This document shows, piece by piece, positions 1 through 8,592 of a DNA stretch of 64,000 bases. The DNA comes from Marinicella sp. (GTDB lineage: Bacteria; Pseudomonadota; Gammaproteobacteria; Xanthomonadales; Marinicellaceae): NCBI GenBank assembly GCA_028284365.1, contig JANQRW010000088.1, forward strand, positions 1-64,000. The letters are read 5' to 3'. The notes under the pieces were generated by a model that saw nothing but the letters and a program-made list of their open reading frames with translations, did not search any database and was not told where the DNA came from. Every line of letters starts with the position of its first letter. Positions within the stretch are counted from its first letter, which is position 1. Both the position numbers and the translations under genes were made by a program.

Positions 1-25
1 CTTCTGTATAACGTTTGCGTTTCAT
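1..25 (-). CDS. IS3-family transposase OrfA, N-terminal fragment cut by window edge
   Basis: Read on the minus strand, an ATG at 25-23 opens MKRKRYTE, a typical beginning of the small OrfA (helix-turn-helix) protein of IS3-family transposases. A strong Shine-Dalgarno (GAGGAG) lies a few bases upstream, at about 34-40. Only eight codons lie in the window, so the family call rests on this motif together with the insertion-sequence-like end at 65 and the broken alkB gene beside it. A non-transposase gene with the same start cannot be excluded. Confidence 0.6.
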
Positions 26-65
26 TTTGAGTTCTCCTCTGTTTGATTTTAAGGGGAAAACTACA
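1..65 (-). mobile_element. End of an IS3-like insertion sequence
   Basis: Reading leftwards from 65, the sequence begins TGTAGTTTTCCCC, followed by the ribosome binding site and OrfA start. This is how the left end of IS3-family elements is built: a TGT terminal dinucleotide-type inverted repeat a few tens of bases before orfA. The alkB reading frame is open from about 53 and has stops at 44-46 and 50-52, so host coding homology should begin at about 66. The other end, its inverted repeat and the target duplication lie outside the window. Confidence 0.6.
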
Positions 66-871
66 CTTCGTCATGGCTTAATTTTTGGGGGAAAGGTCAG
101 ATGCAGCTCATATTACTTTTAACGTTAGGTGTTTTTGGTGGTTTAGGGGTTAACTTGGGTCATGAGTTGGGCCATAAGAAAAGTCGGTTAGATAAAAATC
201 TGGCGAAACTGGTGTTAGCAAGTGGCGCTTATGGCCACTTCAATGTAGAGCATAATGCGGGCCACCACCGGGATGTGGCGACTCCTGAAGACACAGCCAG
301 CGCCAAAATGGGTGAAAGCATATATTGTTTTGTATTGCGTGAATTTCCAGGAGGAATAAAGCGAGCCTGGCGGATAGAGAAAGCTCGGTTAGAGCGCATA
401 GGTTTGCCTTGGTATTCTGTCGATAACCAAATCCTTCATTCATATTTAATGACCGTTGTGATTTACACGTTGATGACTTATTTTTTTGGTTGGCAAGCCT
501 TGTTGATTTTAATTCTTCATGCACCACTGGTGTGGTGGCAATTAACCAGCGCCAACTACATTGAACATTATGGGCTGCTGCGACAAAAACTCGAAAATGG
601 TCAGTATGAAAAGTGTCAACCCAAACACTCATGGAACTCTAACCATCTGGTTTCAAATTTATTGTTATTTCATTTGCAGCGGCATTCAGACCATCACGCC
701 AATCCAGCCAGGCATTATCAGAGTTTGCGTCATTTTGAAGATGCTCCGCAGTTACCAACAGGCTATATGGGTATGTTTGTTCTGGCCTATATACCTGGTC
801 TTTGGTACAAAGTGATGGACGCTAAATTGATGAAGTTATATGACAATGATTTGTCTTTGGTGAATAAATGA
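66..871 (+). pseudogene. alkB: Alkane 1-monooxygenase (AlkB), 5'-truncated by the IS
   Basis: AlkB is an integral-membrane di-iron hydroxylase that oxidises n-alkanes to 1-alkanols with rubredoxin as electron donor. All its signature motifs are present: HELGHK at residues 21-26 counted from the ATG at 101, the second histidine box (EHN.GHH..VATPEDTASA) at about 50-67, NYIEHYGL, and the third box LQRHSDHHANP near 192-202. AlkB proteins are usually about 370-410 aa and place the first box near residue 140, so over 100 N-terminal residues, including the first membrane helices, are missing. The open frame runs up to the IS-like end at about 65, which explains the loss. The ATG at 101 is probably internal. 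The remaining fragment keeps intact metal-ligand boxes and reads without frameshift, so the insertion may be recent. Confidence 0.8.
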
Positions 872-959
872 TGAATTAGATCAGTATATTTAAGTTATTT
901 GCTGGTGCATACTATATAATCCGCACACTTTTTTCCTGTGCTCGCGCTTCGTCTACCAT

Positions 960-2792
960 ATGTCTGAATCAAATCTGCCAACAACATTCCAAGAACTGGG
1001 CTTATCTAAAAATATTCTTAAAGCTGTTGAGGAAAATGGTTATGAGCAGCCGTCTCCAATTCAGGCTGCCAGCATTCCACCCATACTTGCAGGAAAAGAT
1101 GTACTTGGACAGGCGCAAACAGGAACAGGAAAAACAGCAGCATTTGCGTTACCCATACTGTCAAACATTAACTTAAAGGCAAAGCAAGTTCAAGTTTTGG
1201 TCTTAACCCCAACTCGTGAGTTAGCGATTCAAGTGGCAGAGGCATTTCAGGCCTATGCCAGACACATTGCTGATTTTCATGTCTTGCCGATTTATGGTGG
1301 TCAAAGTTATACCATTCAACTCAAGCAATTGAAGCGCGGTGTCCATGTTGTGGTAGGTACGCCAGGCCGAGTTATGGATCATATGCGCCGTAAGACTTTG
1401 AAGCTAGATGGTTTGCAAACGTTGGTGCTAGATGAGGCTGATGAAATGTTGCGCATGGGTTTCATTGAAGATGTGGATTGGATATTGAGTCACACGCCCA
1501 ATGAACGTCAAATCGCTTTGTTTTCGGCAACCATGCCCAAAGAAGTGAAAAAAGTTGCGGTTAATCATTTAAATAACCCAGTCGATATTAAGATTAAAAC
1601 ACAAACCACTACCGCTAAAAACATCAACCAGCGTTTTTGGATGGTGAGTGGCATTAAGAAGTTAGAAGCTTTGACCCGGGTATTGGAAATTGAAGAATTT
1701 GATGGTGTTTTGATTTTTGTTCGTACCAAGATGGCAACCGAAGAATTGGCTGAAAAGTTACAAGCTCGAGGTTTTTCTGCAGAAGCGCTGAATGGCGACA
1801 TGGTACAAAAACAAAGAGAACGCTTGGTGTCTAAATTGAAAAAGGGTGTGATTGATATTTTAATTGGTACTGATGTTGTTGCGCGTGGTCTAGATGTGGA
1901 AAGAATCAGCCATGTCATCAATTATGACATTCCATATGATACCGAATCTTATGTTCATCGCATCGGTCGAACTGGCCGCGCAGGCCGTTCAGGTGAAGCC
2001 ATTTTATTCATCACCAAACGTGAACAGCGGATGCTAAGGATGATTGAAAGAGCCACCAATCAACCCATCAAACCGATGAACATTCCAACCATTGCTGATA
2101 TTAATGATAATCGCATGTTGCGTTTTAAAAACCAAATCATTGAAACCATGGCAGCCAAAGATTTATCTTTGTATCAAAATTTAGTAGAGGAATTAAAACA
2201 GGAAACTGAATTTGAGACCTCAAGAATTGCCGCTGCATTGGCTTATATGAATCATGGTGATAAAGGTTTGTTTCTCACTGAGTCTAAAGGTGAAAAACAT
2301 GCTCGGATTCAAGATGAGCATAAAAGCCACGGTGATCAATATGATAACCAGAGATCCGTCAGAAAAAGTGAATTTATTAACCCCAATCCGGTGGCTTTGT
2401 TTGAGCATCCAGAGATTGAAATGGAAAGGTTCGTTCTGAATGCTGGCAGGAACCACCGAGTGAAGCCCACTCATGTGGTTGGAATGATTTGTAATGAGGC
2501 AGAGTTAAACCGAGAATATGTGGGCCAAATTGACATTTATGATGATGTAACCACGGTTGACTTGCCTGCTGACATGCCAAAAGAAATCATGGACATTTTA
2601 TGGCAAGCGCGTTTGTGTGGACGCAAAAGTGAAATTAAACGTGTTGGAGACGGCATTGAATCACCTCAAGACGTTGTACGCAAGGGTGGCAAAGTCAAAG
2701 CAAAACGAAGTAAAGGCAGGCGTAAACCTTTGGGCAAAGGAAAAAAACGGAACCAAAGCAAAGTTGTACGTAAAAAAACAAGGCAAAGCTAA
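960..2792 (+). CDS. deaD: DEAD-box RNA helicase DeaD/CsdA
   Basis: ATP-dependent RNA helicase of the cold-shock/ribosome-assembly type, acting on 50S precursors and structured mRNA in the cytoplasm. Motifs are in order: Q motif (residues about 9-36), AQTGTGKT (52-59), PTREL (84-88), DEAD (158-161), SAT (189-191), ARGLD (308-312) and HRIGRTGR (333-340). After the RecA-like lobes come a dimerisation-like segment and a DbpA-type RNA-binding fold (about 485-565). The very basic Lys/Arg tail (about 570-610) is typical of DeaD and absent from shorter DEAD-box proteins. At 610 aa it matches the family. A TATAAT box at 915-920 is a candidate -10 element; no good -35 is visible. It stands alone between the broken alkB and a decayed region. 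Confidence 0.93.
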   Translation: MSESNLPTTFQELGLSKNILKAVEENGYEQPSPIQAASIPPILAGKDVLGQAQTGTGKTAAFALPILSNINLKAKQVQVLVLTPTRELAIQVAEAFQAYARHIADFHVLPIYGGQSYTIQLKQLKRGVHVVVGTPGRVMDHMRRKTLKLDGLQTLVLDEADEMLRMGFIEDVDWILSHTPNERQIALFSATMPKEVKKVAVNHLNNPVDIKIKTQTTTAKNINQRFWMVSGIKKLEALTRVLEIEEFDGVLIFVRTKMATEELAEKLQARGFSAEALNGDMVQKQRERLVSKLKKGVIDILIGTDVVARGLDVERISHVINYDIPYDTESYVHRIGRTGRAGRSGEAILFITKREQRMLRMIERATNQPIKPMNIPTIADINDNRMLRFKNQIIETMAAKDLSLYQNLVEELKQETEFETSRIAAALAYMNHGDKGLFLTESKGEKHARIQDEHKSHGDQYDNQRSVRKSEFINPNPVALFEHPEIEMERFVLNAGRNHRVKPTHVVGMICNEAELNREYVGQIDIYDDVTTVDLPADMPKEIMDILWQARLCGRKSEIKRVGDGIESPQDVVRKGGKVKAKRSKGRRKPLGKGKKRNQSKVVRKKTRQS

Positions 2793-2919
2793 GTAATAAT
2801 AAGCAGAAAAAATTAAAAAAATAATGAACCCTGTCATTGCCAAAAGTTGATGTAAATTCACATAAGTGGTTGCGAGTCAATCACAAGATCGATAAAACTC
2901 AGTCAATGGCAAAACCCAC

Positions 2920-3054
2920 TTAAATAAAATAAACCAAAGTGTCTCTTAAATTAAGCAACCTTTGGTTCAAATGGTTTTGACGACTTACAGCTGATTGAGA
3001 AGTTGCAAATATAGCTTGGGCGATTTGTAACCTTTCCTCCAAAGAGAGAACCAT
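2920..3054 (-). CDS. Possible small ORF or gene remnant (44 aa)
   Basis: The 349-bp stretch between deaD and the next gene holds one weak candidate: a minus-strand ATG at 3054 opening 44 codons, rich in Glu, Gln and Arg (LEERLQIAQAI near the N-terminus), predicted largely helical. No clear ribosome binding site precedes it and I do not recognise it. The composition looks protein-like, so it may be a leftover of a larger gene in a region that also contains a broken ABC transporter gene. The rest of 2793-3141 shows nothing I can name. Confidence 0.2.
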   Translation of the reverse strand: MVLSLEERLQIAQAIFATSQSAVSRQNHLNQRLLNLRDTLVYFI

Positions 3055-3141
3055 GATAAGGATGAAATACCATAAAGAAGCTGACTTACAAGCGAAAATG
3101 CCAGATTAAAACGAGAACCTAAGTGCCACTATCAATAAACT

Positions 3142-3372
3142 TTAGACTAATACAAAAGTTACAAAAGACAGTGACAAACAGCAAAATAATCTTAAAAAAA
3201 CATCTGCATACTGTTGCGACACAATTTTCTCTGCAAATATACAAACAATGAAGAAAAGCACCAATGCAGTTAGTATTCTTCCCGATCTAGGAGAACCTGA
3301 GAAGTCATTTGTAAAATAAAAAAATACTCCTAGAAGGCTTATAATTGTTGCATAGATGTTTAAAAAAATCAT
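3142..3372 (-). CDS. Small inner-membrane protein, unknown function
   Basis: A 76-aa protein, almost entirely hydrophobic: probable helices at about residues 4-20 (IYATIISLLGVFFYF), 33-48 (ILTALVLFFIVCIFA) and 58-75. A short basic/polar loop (SGSPRSGR) lies between the first two, which fits a two- or three-helix membrane protein. It lies just downstream of the Sel1-like gene on the same strand (12-bp gap) and both follow an ABC exporter fragment, so all three may be debris of one secretion or immunity locus. No family is recognised. Low base complexity makes a chance ORF possible. Confidence 0.4.
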   Translation of the reverse strand: MIFLNIYATIISLLGVFFYFTNDFSGSPRSGRILTALVLFFIVCIFAEKIVSQQYADVFLRLFCCLSLSFVTFVLV

Positions 3373-3384
3373 TTCATATGCTAT

Positions 3385-4290
3385 TTATCGACTTAAAATC
3401 CTTTCTAGCCTTGATAACTCACTCTTACTCATTCTAGATTTCAACCGACTGAAGTAAAAATCACTATAGTCGGTTACCAATGCATTTTCTGACGCTTTTA
3501 AAGCGTAGTAGTATGCCAGAACATTGTCTCTCTTAACATTGTGCCCCGACATGTAAAGACTAGCCAGATTTTCATAGGCTGCCACCACCCCTTTGGAAGC
3601 TAAATTATTCAACCAACCTATCGCTGTATCTCTTTTTTCAATATATTCATATGGGTTTGCCAATGGATTGATTACTTTTCTGTTTATAGCATTGTTTAGA
3701 TTGTTTAAATAGTTAAGTTGCTCGAATTTATTCCCGGAGAATGCCATCTTCTCTACTATAAAAAAAATATCATTTTCCCAGGTTACTTTGCTGCAGTTTT
3801 CAAATAAGACTTGATAGTATAATTTTAGCTTCTCATTATCGCCGGCTCTGGAAAGCACATTATTTTTATTATGACAAAGGTCAGCGATTTCTATAGCTTC
3901 TATAGTGTGAGCCTCAATATCACTTAAAATTGAACTAACATACATTTCTAGCTCTTCTCGGTCCGCAAACTCATTTTCTAGCTTATCCAATGGTACGATG
4001 GGAAATACATTCTCAAACCTTTCGTTGTATTCATCGTCTATATTGATTGCTATCGAATCATAGTTTTCTGATGAAAAAACTTCATCCTCATGTTGGTCTT
4101 TTTGAATTATTTTTTTGCTTGGATTTTCAGCTTCAATTCTATTTTCTTTGGTTTGTGTTTTATTATTTCTGTAAGCACTTTTCGTATTATCGTGGTTGTA
4201 GAGTGCGTAAACTATAATCAATGTAATGGTCAATATAAACAGCAAAAATACATGCTTATTTGTTTTCTTGTTTTTCTCAAAATTATTCAT
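3385..4290 (-). CDS. Membrane-anchored Sel1/TPR-like protein
   Basis: A 301-aa protein with a short basic cytoplasmic N-terminus, one membrane helix (about residues 13-30, VFLLFILTITLIIVYAL), a charged low-complexity linker (to about 95) and a helical C-terminal half. Residues about 220-275 (AIGWLNNLASKG...AYENLASLYMSG...DNVLAYYYALKAS) have the spacing of Sel1-type repeats, usually protein-interaction modules. The start at 4290 overlaps the stop of the ABC transporter fragment by four bases, so the genes were once translationally coupled. Codons are strongly AT-rich compared with the flanking housekeeping genes, which suggests horizontal acquisition. The function is unknown; a role beside the lost exporter is inference from position only. 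Confidence 0.55.
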   Translation of the reverse strand: MNNFEKNKKTNKHVFLLFILTITLIIVYALYNHDNTKSAYRNNKTQTKENRIEAENPSKKIIQKDQHEDEVFSSENYDSIAINIDDEYNERFENVFPIVPLDKLENEFADREELEMYVSSILSDIEAHTIEAIEIADLCHNKNNVLSRAGDNEKLKLYYQVLFENCSKVTWENDIFFIVEKMAFSGNKFEQLNYLNNLNNAINRKVINPLANPYEYIEKRDTAIGWLNNLASKGVVAAYENLASLYMSGHNVKRDNVLAYYYALKASENALVTDYSDFYFSRLKSRMSKSELSRLERILSR

Positions 4291-4520
4291 TTGAAGGTCT
4301 CATTTAATTCATTAACAAACATCTTCTTCTCAAAGTCATAAACTTTATCTGAAAATTCCGATATTGATGATCTGTGCGAAACAATAATTGCAGTTATATT
4401 TAAGTTTCTAATATTTTGTAGGATCTGATCCTCAATCTCAGTGTTCAAATTAGATGTAGCCTCATCAAGCACAAGAACTCTTGGCTCTTTATATAAGGCT
4501 CTTGCAAGCAGTAATCGTTG
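4287..4520 (-). pseudogene. ABC exporter ATPase, C-terminal remnant
   Basis: Only the end of a nucleotide-binding domain survives: QRLLLARALYKEP just after where the LSGGQ signature should be, then the Walker B/D-loop stretch VLVLDEATSNLN and the H-loop IVSHR. The wording is that of fused membrane-ATPase exporters (HlyB, colicin V and lantibiotic types). Upstream of about 4520 the homology stops: the LSGGQ signature, Walker A and the whole membrane domain are missing. The same frame stays open (GYNQGPFVFKWIA) without family resemblance, apart from GYN, which often precedes the signature region. A 61-codon ORF can open at a GTG (4472), but it could not be a working ATPase. Confidence 0.75.
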
Positions 4521-4772
4521 AGCTATCCATTTAAAAACAAAAGGCCCTTGATTGTATCCGTTAATGTATATCTGTCTACTGAAAATGTGGTAAATAAAAT
4601 AGTTTTTGGTAAAAGTCTTAAGTAACTCATGTTGACTGAATAAACAGGTAAAAAAGAGCTAACTGTTTTGTTTTACTCTTACTCAATATTATGACAATGC
4701 CTGAGTTTATTAGACACGCCTTTAAATATAAAAATTTACGTTGGTACTTACTTAAGAATATTCGCATTAACT

Positions 4773-4925
4773 AAGGAATGCTCTTGGGGCTTCATTCAAA
4801 TTTGTTCCCGACAAATTTGAAAGCGACCACGGCGAGCATGACTTATAACTTTGGGCTTGCTCTTTCTGATTCGCTTCGCTCACCAACCAAGAGCGCCAGT
4901 CGAGCCAATCACCAGCTCTCCAACG
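4773..4925 (+). repeat. Dispersed AAGGAATGCT repeat, copy A
   Basis: This copy begins AAGGAATGCTCTTGGGGC, then forms a perfect 11-bp hairpin TTCAAATTTGT / ACAAATTTGAA around the loop TCCCG, then AAGCGACCACGGCGAGCA, a TTTGGGCTTGCTCT block and CGCTCACCAACCAAGAGCGCC. Related sequence appears at about 6.1 kb (reversed) and 63.7 kb, and its first block at 16.3 and 40.7 kb. The 69-codon ORF inside it has no protein support. The sequence between the ABC remnant (4520) and this copy shows nothing recognisable. Confidence 0.8.
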
Positions 4926-5020
4926 GAAGTGACAAATCCAATGCTTTAATTATTCCCCAAATTCTACATCAAATTGACAGTTGTTAAAATATCATCACTA
5001 TTTTGTTGATAATTTGAATC

Positions 5021-5968
5021 ATGGAAAAAATTAAAGTAGGCATCAGTTCTTGTTTGTTGGGACAGTCAGTGAGGTTTAACGGTTCTCACAAAAACTCACC
5101 ATTTTGTAGTGAAGTGTTGAGTGAATGGTTTGATTTTCAACCAATTTGCCCAGAAGTTGAGATCGGTATGGGCGTTCCACGCGAACCCATCAGGTTGGTC
5201 AATGAGAACGATCAAATCAGAGTCAAAAATGTCACTGATCAGTCTCAGGACTTCACTGAGCAATTGCATCAACTGGCCGATGATTATGTCCCCAAGTTAG
5301 GTGATTTGTGTGGTTACATCTTTATGCAAAAATCTCCCAGTTGTGGTGTTTTCAGGGTTAAGGTTTACAATGAAAACGGCATGCCAGAGACTGAACCAGC
5401 CATGGGTGTGTTTGCTGGCCAGTTAAAGAAGCACTATCCATTGTTACCCATGGAAGAAGCAGGGCGTATTAATGACATCCGTTTGCGCGAAAACTTCATC
5501 ATTCGTGTTTTCGCCAATCATGATTGGAAAACAAATGTACTGGCTGACCCACAGCCTAAAAATCTAGTGGCTTTTCATACCAGTTACAAGTTTTTACTAC
5601 AGGCACATTCAGAAGCACACTACCGTCGATTGGGCCAGTTGGTTGCTGATGCAGGTGTACAGCCCTTGAATGAAACCTTAAAGAAATATTTCACGTTATT
5701 TACTGAGTGTCTGTCTCATGTGGCAAAAATCAATAACCATGTTAATGTGTTATTACACATGTTGGGGTTTCTCAAATCACAGTTACCCGGTTCTGTGAAA
5801 GCTTCGATCATCAAGCTGATTGAACGATACAAAGAACAAAAAATTCACTTGATTGTCCCAGTTACCATGCTCAAACACTATGTTGAACTTTATCAAATTG
5901 AGTATTTGTTGAACCAAAAATACCTCTCACCCTATCCATACGAGCTGGGTTTAAGAAATAACCTATAA
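5021..5968 (+). CDS. TudS-like DUF523 / DUF1722 fusion protein
   Basis: Residues 1 to about 155 are a DUF523 domain and about 190-310 a DUF1722 (YbgA-like) domain, a known natural fusion. DUF523 includes the thiouracil desulfidase TudS, in which three cysteines hold a [4Fe-4S] cluster. The cysteines at residues 11 (GISSCLLG), 43 (PICPEVE) and 108 (SPSCGV) fit that pattern. The DUF1722 part is helical and of unknown function. The gene sits alone, flanked on both sides by copies of the dispersed repeat, and lies upstream of the lipid-modification cluster. A role in removing sulfur from damaged or modified pyrimidines is a family-based inference; the substrate is unknown. Confidence 0.8.
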   Translation: MEKIKVGISSCLLGQSVRFNGSHKNSPFCSEVLSEWFDFQPICPEVEIGMGVPREPIRLVNENDQIRVKNVTDQSQDFTEQLHQLADDYVPKLGDLCGYIFMQKSPSCGVFRVKVYNENGMPETEPAMGVFAGQLKKHYPLLPMEEAGRINDIRLRENFIIRVFANHDWKTNVLADPQPKNLVAFHTSYKFLLQAHSEAHYRRLGQLVADAGVQPLNETLKKYFTLFTECLSHVAKINNHVNVLLHMLGFLKSQLPGSVKASIIKLIERYKEQKIHLIVPVTMLKHYVELYQIEYLLNQKYLSPYPYELGLRNNL

Positions 5969-5997
5969 CACCTTGAGCTTTGAATAAAAGAGCATTT

Positions 5998-6293
5998 TCA
6001 GTCAGTGCAGGTCTTGGGAGAGTTGATGATCAACTTGACCTGCGCACTCGGTTGGCGAAGCCCTGCTGAGTCAGAGAGGGCAAGAGCAGGTAATGAAAGT
6101 AAGACGGTTTGGCAGTATGCCAAGAAGTCTTGCTTAAATACCGTAGCTCGTCCGAGGTTACAAGCCATGCTGGCCGTGGTCGCTTTCATTTATGTCTGGA
6201 ACATAAATGAATGACGACTGCAAGGATGCAGGAGGTAGAGTCGAGTTTGGAACAGAGACCGAAGACCCAACAGCATTCCTAATATTTGTGATG
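5998..6293 (-). repeat. Dispersed AAGGAATGCT repeat, copy B (long form)
   Basis: On the minus strand from about 6293 it reads TTAGGAATGCTGTTGGGTCTT, then a 70-base insertion-like stretch, then the hairpin TTCATTTATGT / ACATAAATGAA (perfect 11 bp, loop TCCAG), then AAGCGACCACGGCCAGCA. About 90 bases of unique sequence follow, then CTCTTGCCCTCTCTGACTC and CGCCAACCGAGTGCGC as in copy E. The stem bases differ from copy A but both arms changed together. It fills the gap between the TudS-like gene and the chalcone-isomerase-like gene; ORFs inside it are not supported as proteins. Confidence 0.75.
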
Positions 6294-6407
6294 TTGATGA
6301 GGCCGAATGATCCTTGATGTGACAAAAAGCCGATAAGCGTTTGTATTCAGCCAAAGCAGGAGGAAGAAATAAAATTGTCAAACGAGTATTGAATGCGGCT
6401 GAAGTTA

Positions 6408-6944
6408 TTAGTTGAACGCTTTTTTTAATTTATCAATCACTGGTTCTTTACCAAACCAAATATTGAAATAGTTCTTTGCCAATATTTCGTTGTTGCTGGA
6501 GGCTAACAATCTGTCATTTCGGTATAATTTAAGCTGTTTATCATCGGAGTGTATCAATTCGAAATATTCACCTTCCTTTATCGCCGTATAACCATTATTG
6601 AAAGATTTCAGCGCTTGAATTAAATCTGGCTGTTTTTGATTTGGTGCCAGATTTTTTAAGAAAAATTCCTCAGCACTTTTCTTAAAAAAATCGGCCTTGA
6701 CGTTTTTGAAATAATGAAAGCGCAACACCTTATCCCCGACATCCAGAATGGATTGAGCCGTTTTACAATTTCGGGCATACCAGCCGATTTGAGCAACCTT
6801 GATTACAAGACCATATCTTAAGGTGTATTGATCACAGCGTTCAAAAGCGGTTTCACCCAGGTTGACACTGGTTGGCAGGTAATCTTTACTGGAAACAACT
6901 CCGGATGACAGAAGTAAAGTGATGGTAGTAAGTAAAATTTTCAT
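6408..6944 (-). CDS. Chalcone-isomerase-like periplasmic protein
   Basis: A 178-aa exported protein: Sec signal peptide at residues 1-19, then about 160 residues resembling the bacterial chalcone-isomerase-like family (ETAFERCDQYTLRYGLVIKVAQIGWYA near the N-terminus, YTAIKEGEYFELIH in the middle, WFGKEPV near the end). In bacteria these proteins are not flavonoid enzymes; the fold binds fatty acids or other small hydrophobic ligands in related plant proteins. It lies eight bases downstream of the NTF2-like lipoprotein gene on the same strand, divergent from the desaturase/CFA operon. The same small exported proteins often accompany DUF1365/CFA clusters in marine gammaproteobacteria, so a lipid-related role is likely but unproven. 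Confidence 0.65.
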   Translation of the reverse strand: MKILLTTITLLLSSGVVSSKDYLPTSVNLGETAFERCDQYTLRYGLVIKVAQIGWYARNCKTAQSILDVGDKVLRFHYFKNVKADFFKKSAEEFFLKNLAPNQKQPDLIQALKSFNNGYTAIKEGEYFELIHSDDKQLKLYRNDRLLASSNNEILAKNYFNIWFGKEPVIDKLKKAFN

Positions 6945-6952
6945 AAGTTACC

Positions 6953-7507
6953 TTACAACATGGTTTTAACTTTCTTAACAAATCGTCCCATCATTGGCAG
7001 ATGTTCAAAGAAGGCTTCCGAAGAGTCCCAAAAATCCTGATGAAATATCACTTTGCCTTGCTCATTAAAACGCAATTGGGTCATACCAATCGAGTGCGAA
7101 AAAATGTCTTTACCACTGATGGTTGTATCAATTTGCATTGACCAGCGGATGAAGTAATCATGCTCTCCTCGAATCACGTCCAGAACATCAACAGTTGTGC
7201 TGTTTACTTGTTCTGCTGAATGCGACATGTAATTGACCAGATCATCAATGTTTTGGATGATTTTGAAAGTGTCGTTGAAGTACAGTTTTTCAGCATAAAT
7301 GGCCCTGATGTTATCCTCTGTGGCTCCTTTTTTATAATCAGCATAAATTTTACTGAATATTTTTTTGACGTCTTGTTCGCTGGTGGCAGGTGTCATTGCC
7401 AGTTGGTCAAAGTAAAGTTCAGCTGTTCTGTTTGGTTTTAACTGGGGCGTTCTGCTACAAGCATAAAGTACCAGTGATGCAATTAAAACAACAATTAATG
7501 CTTTCAT
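6953..7507 (-). CDS. NTF2-like lipoprotein
   Basis: A 184-aa predicted lipoprotein: signal sequence with the lipobox LYAC at residues about 14-17, then an NTF2/SnoaL-like cone fold. Visible signs are DVKKIFSKIYADYKKG..ENIRAIYAEKLYFNDTFKII, DYFIRWSMQIDTTISG and MTQLRFNEQGKVIFHQDFWDSSEAFFEHLP, the alternating strand pattern of this fold. It is the first gene of a two-gene minus-strand unit with the chalcone-isomerase-like gene. The 164-bp gap to the divergent desaturase gene must hold promoters for both directions. Ligand or enzyme activity cannot be told from the sequence. Confidence 0.65.
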   Translation of the reverse strand: MKALIVVLIASLVLYACSRTPQLKPNRTAELYFDQLAMTPATSEQDVKKIFSKIYADYKKGATEDNIRAIYAEKLYFNDTFKIIQNIDDLVNYMSHSAEQVNSTTVDVLDVIRGEHDYFIRWSMQIDTTISGKDIFSHSIGMTQLRFNEQGKVIFHQDFWDSSEAFFEHLPMMGRFVKKVKTML

Positions 7508-7671
7508 ATACAGTGAATGTTCATTAAAAAACTCAATGCTAAATCATTTGGTGTGGAATCGGTGTGAACCTGTTTGAATACGCTGATTGAGCTGGTCGCC
7601 AGTTTTTTGTACTTCACAGTATTTTCACTGATGCTTGCTAACATGCCTCAAATTATTAGATTTGACTTTAA

Positions 7672-8592
7672 ATGAAATTTTTTTTAAAAAAATGGTTTGA
7701 TAACTCACAAAGTCAGGTGGAATTGTTAGCTGATTCTGATGACATAGACTGGGCTCGAATCATTCCGTTTATTGCCATTCATTTGGCTTGTTTGTTGGTT
7801 TTTGTGGTGGGTGTATCATGGGTTGCCGTGTTTGTTTGTCTGCTCTCATATTTTATTCGAATGTTTGCGATCACTGCCTTTTATCACCGTTACTTTTCGC
7901 ATAAATCATTTAAAACATCGCGCCTAGTTCAAGGCGTGTTTGCTGTTATCGGAGCCACTGCAACACAACGAGGACCTATCTGGTGGGCTGCGCACCACCG
8001 CCACCATCATATTCATGCAGATGATGAGCAAGATACACATTCGCCTAAAGATGGGTTTTGGCACAGCCATCTCAAGTGGTTTCTGATGAAAAAGAACTTT
8101 ACCACCAAGTCAGAATATGTAAAAGATTTGGAAAAATTTTCAGAGTTACGGTTCATCGATCGTTTTGACATTCTTTTTCCAATCCTTTATGCCACTGGGC
8201 TGTTTATTTTGGGTGGCTATTTGGGCAAACATTATCCTCATTTGAATACCAGTGCTGGCCAATTACTGATTTGGGGCTATTTTATTTCAACAGTACTGTT
8301 ATCCCATGTCACTTATTGTATCAACTCCTTAGCTCATATCTTTGGTTTCAGAACCTATGAAACTAAAGACAACAGTAAGAATAATTTCGTTTTGGCTATA
8401 TTCACTCTGGGTGAGGGCTGGCATAACAACCACCATTGTAACCCAGGCTCAGTCAAACAAGGTTTTACCTGGTGGCAATTGGATGTGAGTTATTACATTT
8501 TGTGGTTGATGAACAAATTGGGTTTGGTGTGGGATATGAAATACCCTAATCATGCTTTGTTGGAGAAAAAACAAATCAGTGGTGATGCATGA
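7672..8592 (+). CDS. Membrane fatty-acid desaturase (delta-9 type)
   Basis: Di-iron acyl desaturase that inserts a cis double bond into a saturated acyl chain at the inner membrane. The three histidine boxes are present: HRYFSH (residues 72-77), HHRHHH (108-113, with HADDEQDTHSP following) and HNNHH in GEGWHNNHHCNPG near the C-terminus. Hydrophobic segments lie at about 30-58, 165-190 and 205-230. At 306 aa it has a normal length. It is the first gene of a long operon and its stop overlaps the next start (ATGA). A cis-unsaturated chain is the substrate needed by the cyclopropane synthase encoded three genes later, so desaturase and methyltransferase probably act in sequence. Confidence 0.85.
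   Translation: MKFFLKKWFDNSQSQVELLADSDDIDWARIIPFIAIHLACLLVFVVGVSWVAVFVCLLSYFIRMFAITAFYHRYFSHKSFKTSRLVQGVFAVIGATATQRGPIWWAAHHRHHHIHADDEQDTHSPKDGFWHSHLKWFLMKKNFTTKSEYVKDLEKFSELRFIDRFDILFPILYATGLFILGGYLGKHYPHLNTSAGQLLIWGYFISTVLLSHVTYCINSLAHIFGFRTYETKDNSKNNFVLAIFTLGEGWHNNHHCNPGSVKQGFTWWQLDVSYYILWLMNKLGLVWDMKYPNHALLEKKQISGDA

Noticed and set aside
4778-4987. 69-aa ORF in repeat copy A (and comparable ORFs at 5998-6214 and 16296-16550)
   Set aside because: They read through the dispersed repeats; the copies preserve a hairpin rather than a reading frame.
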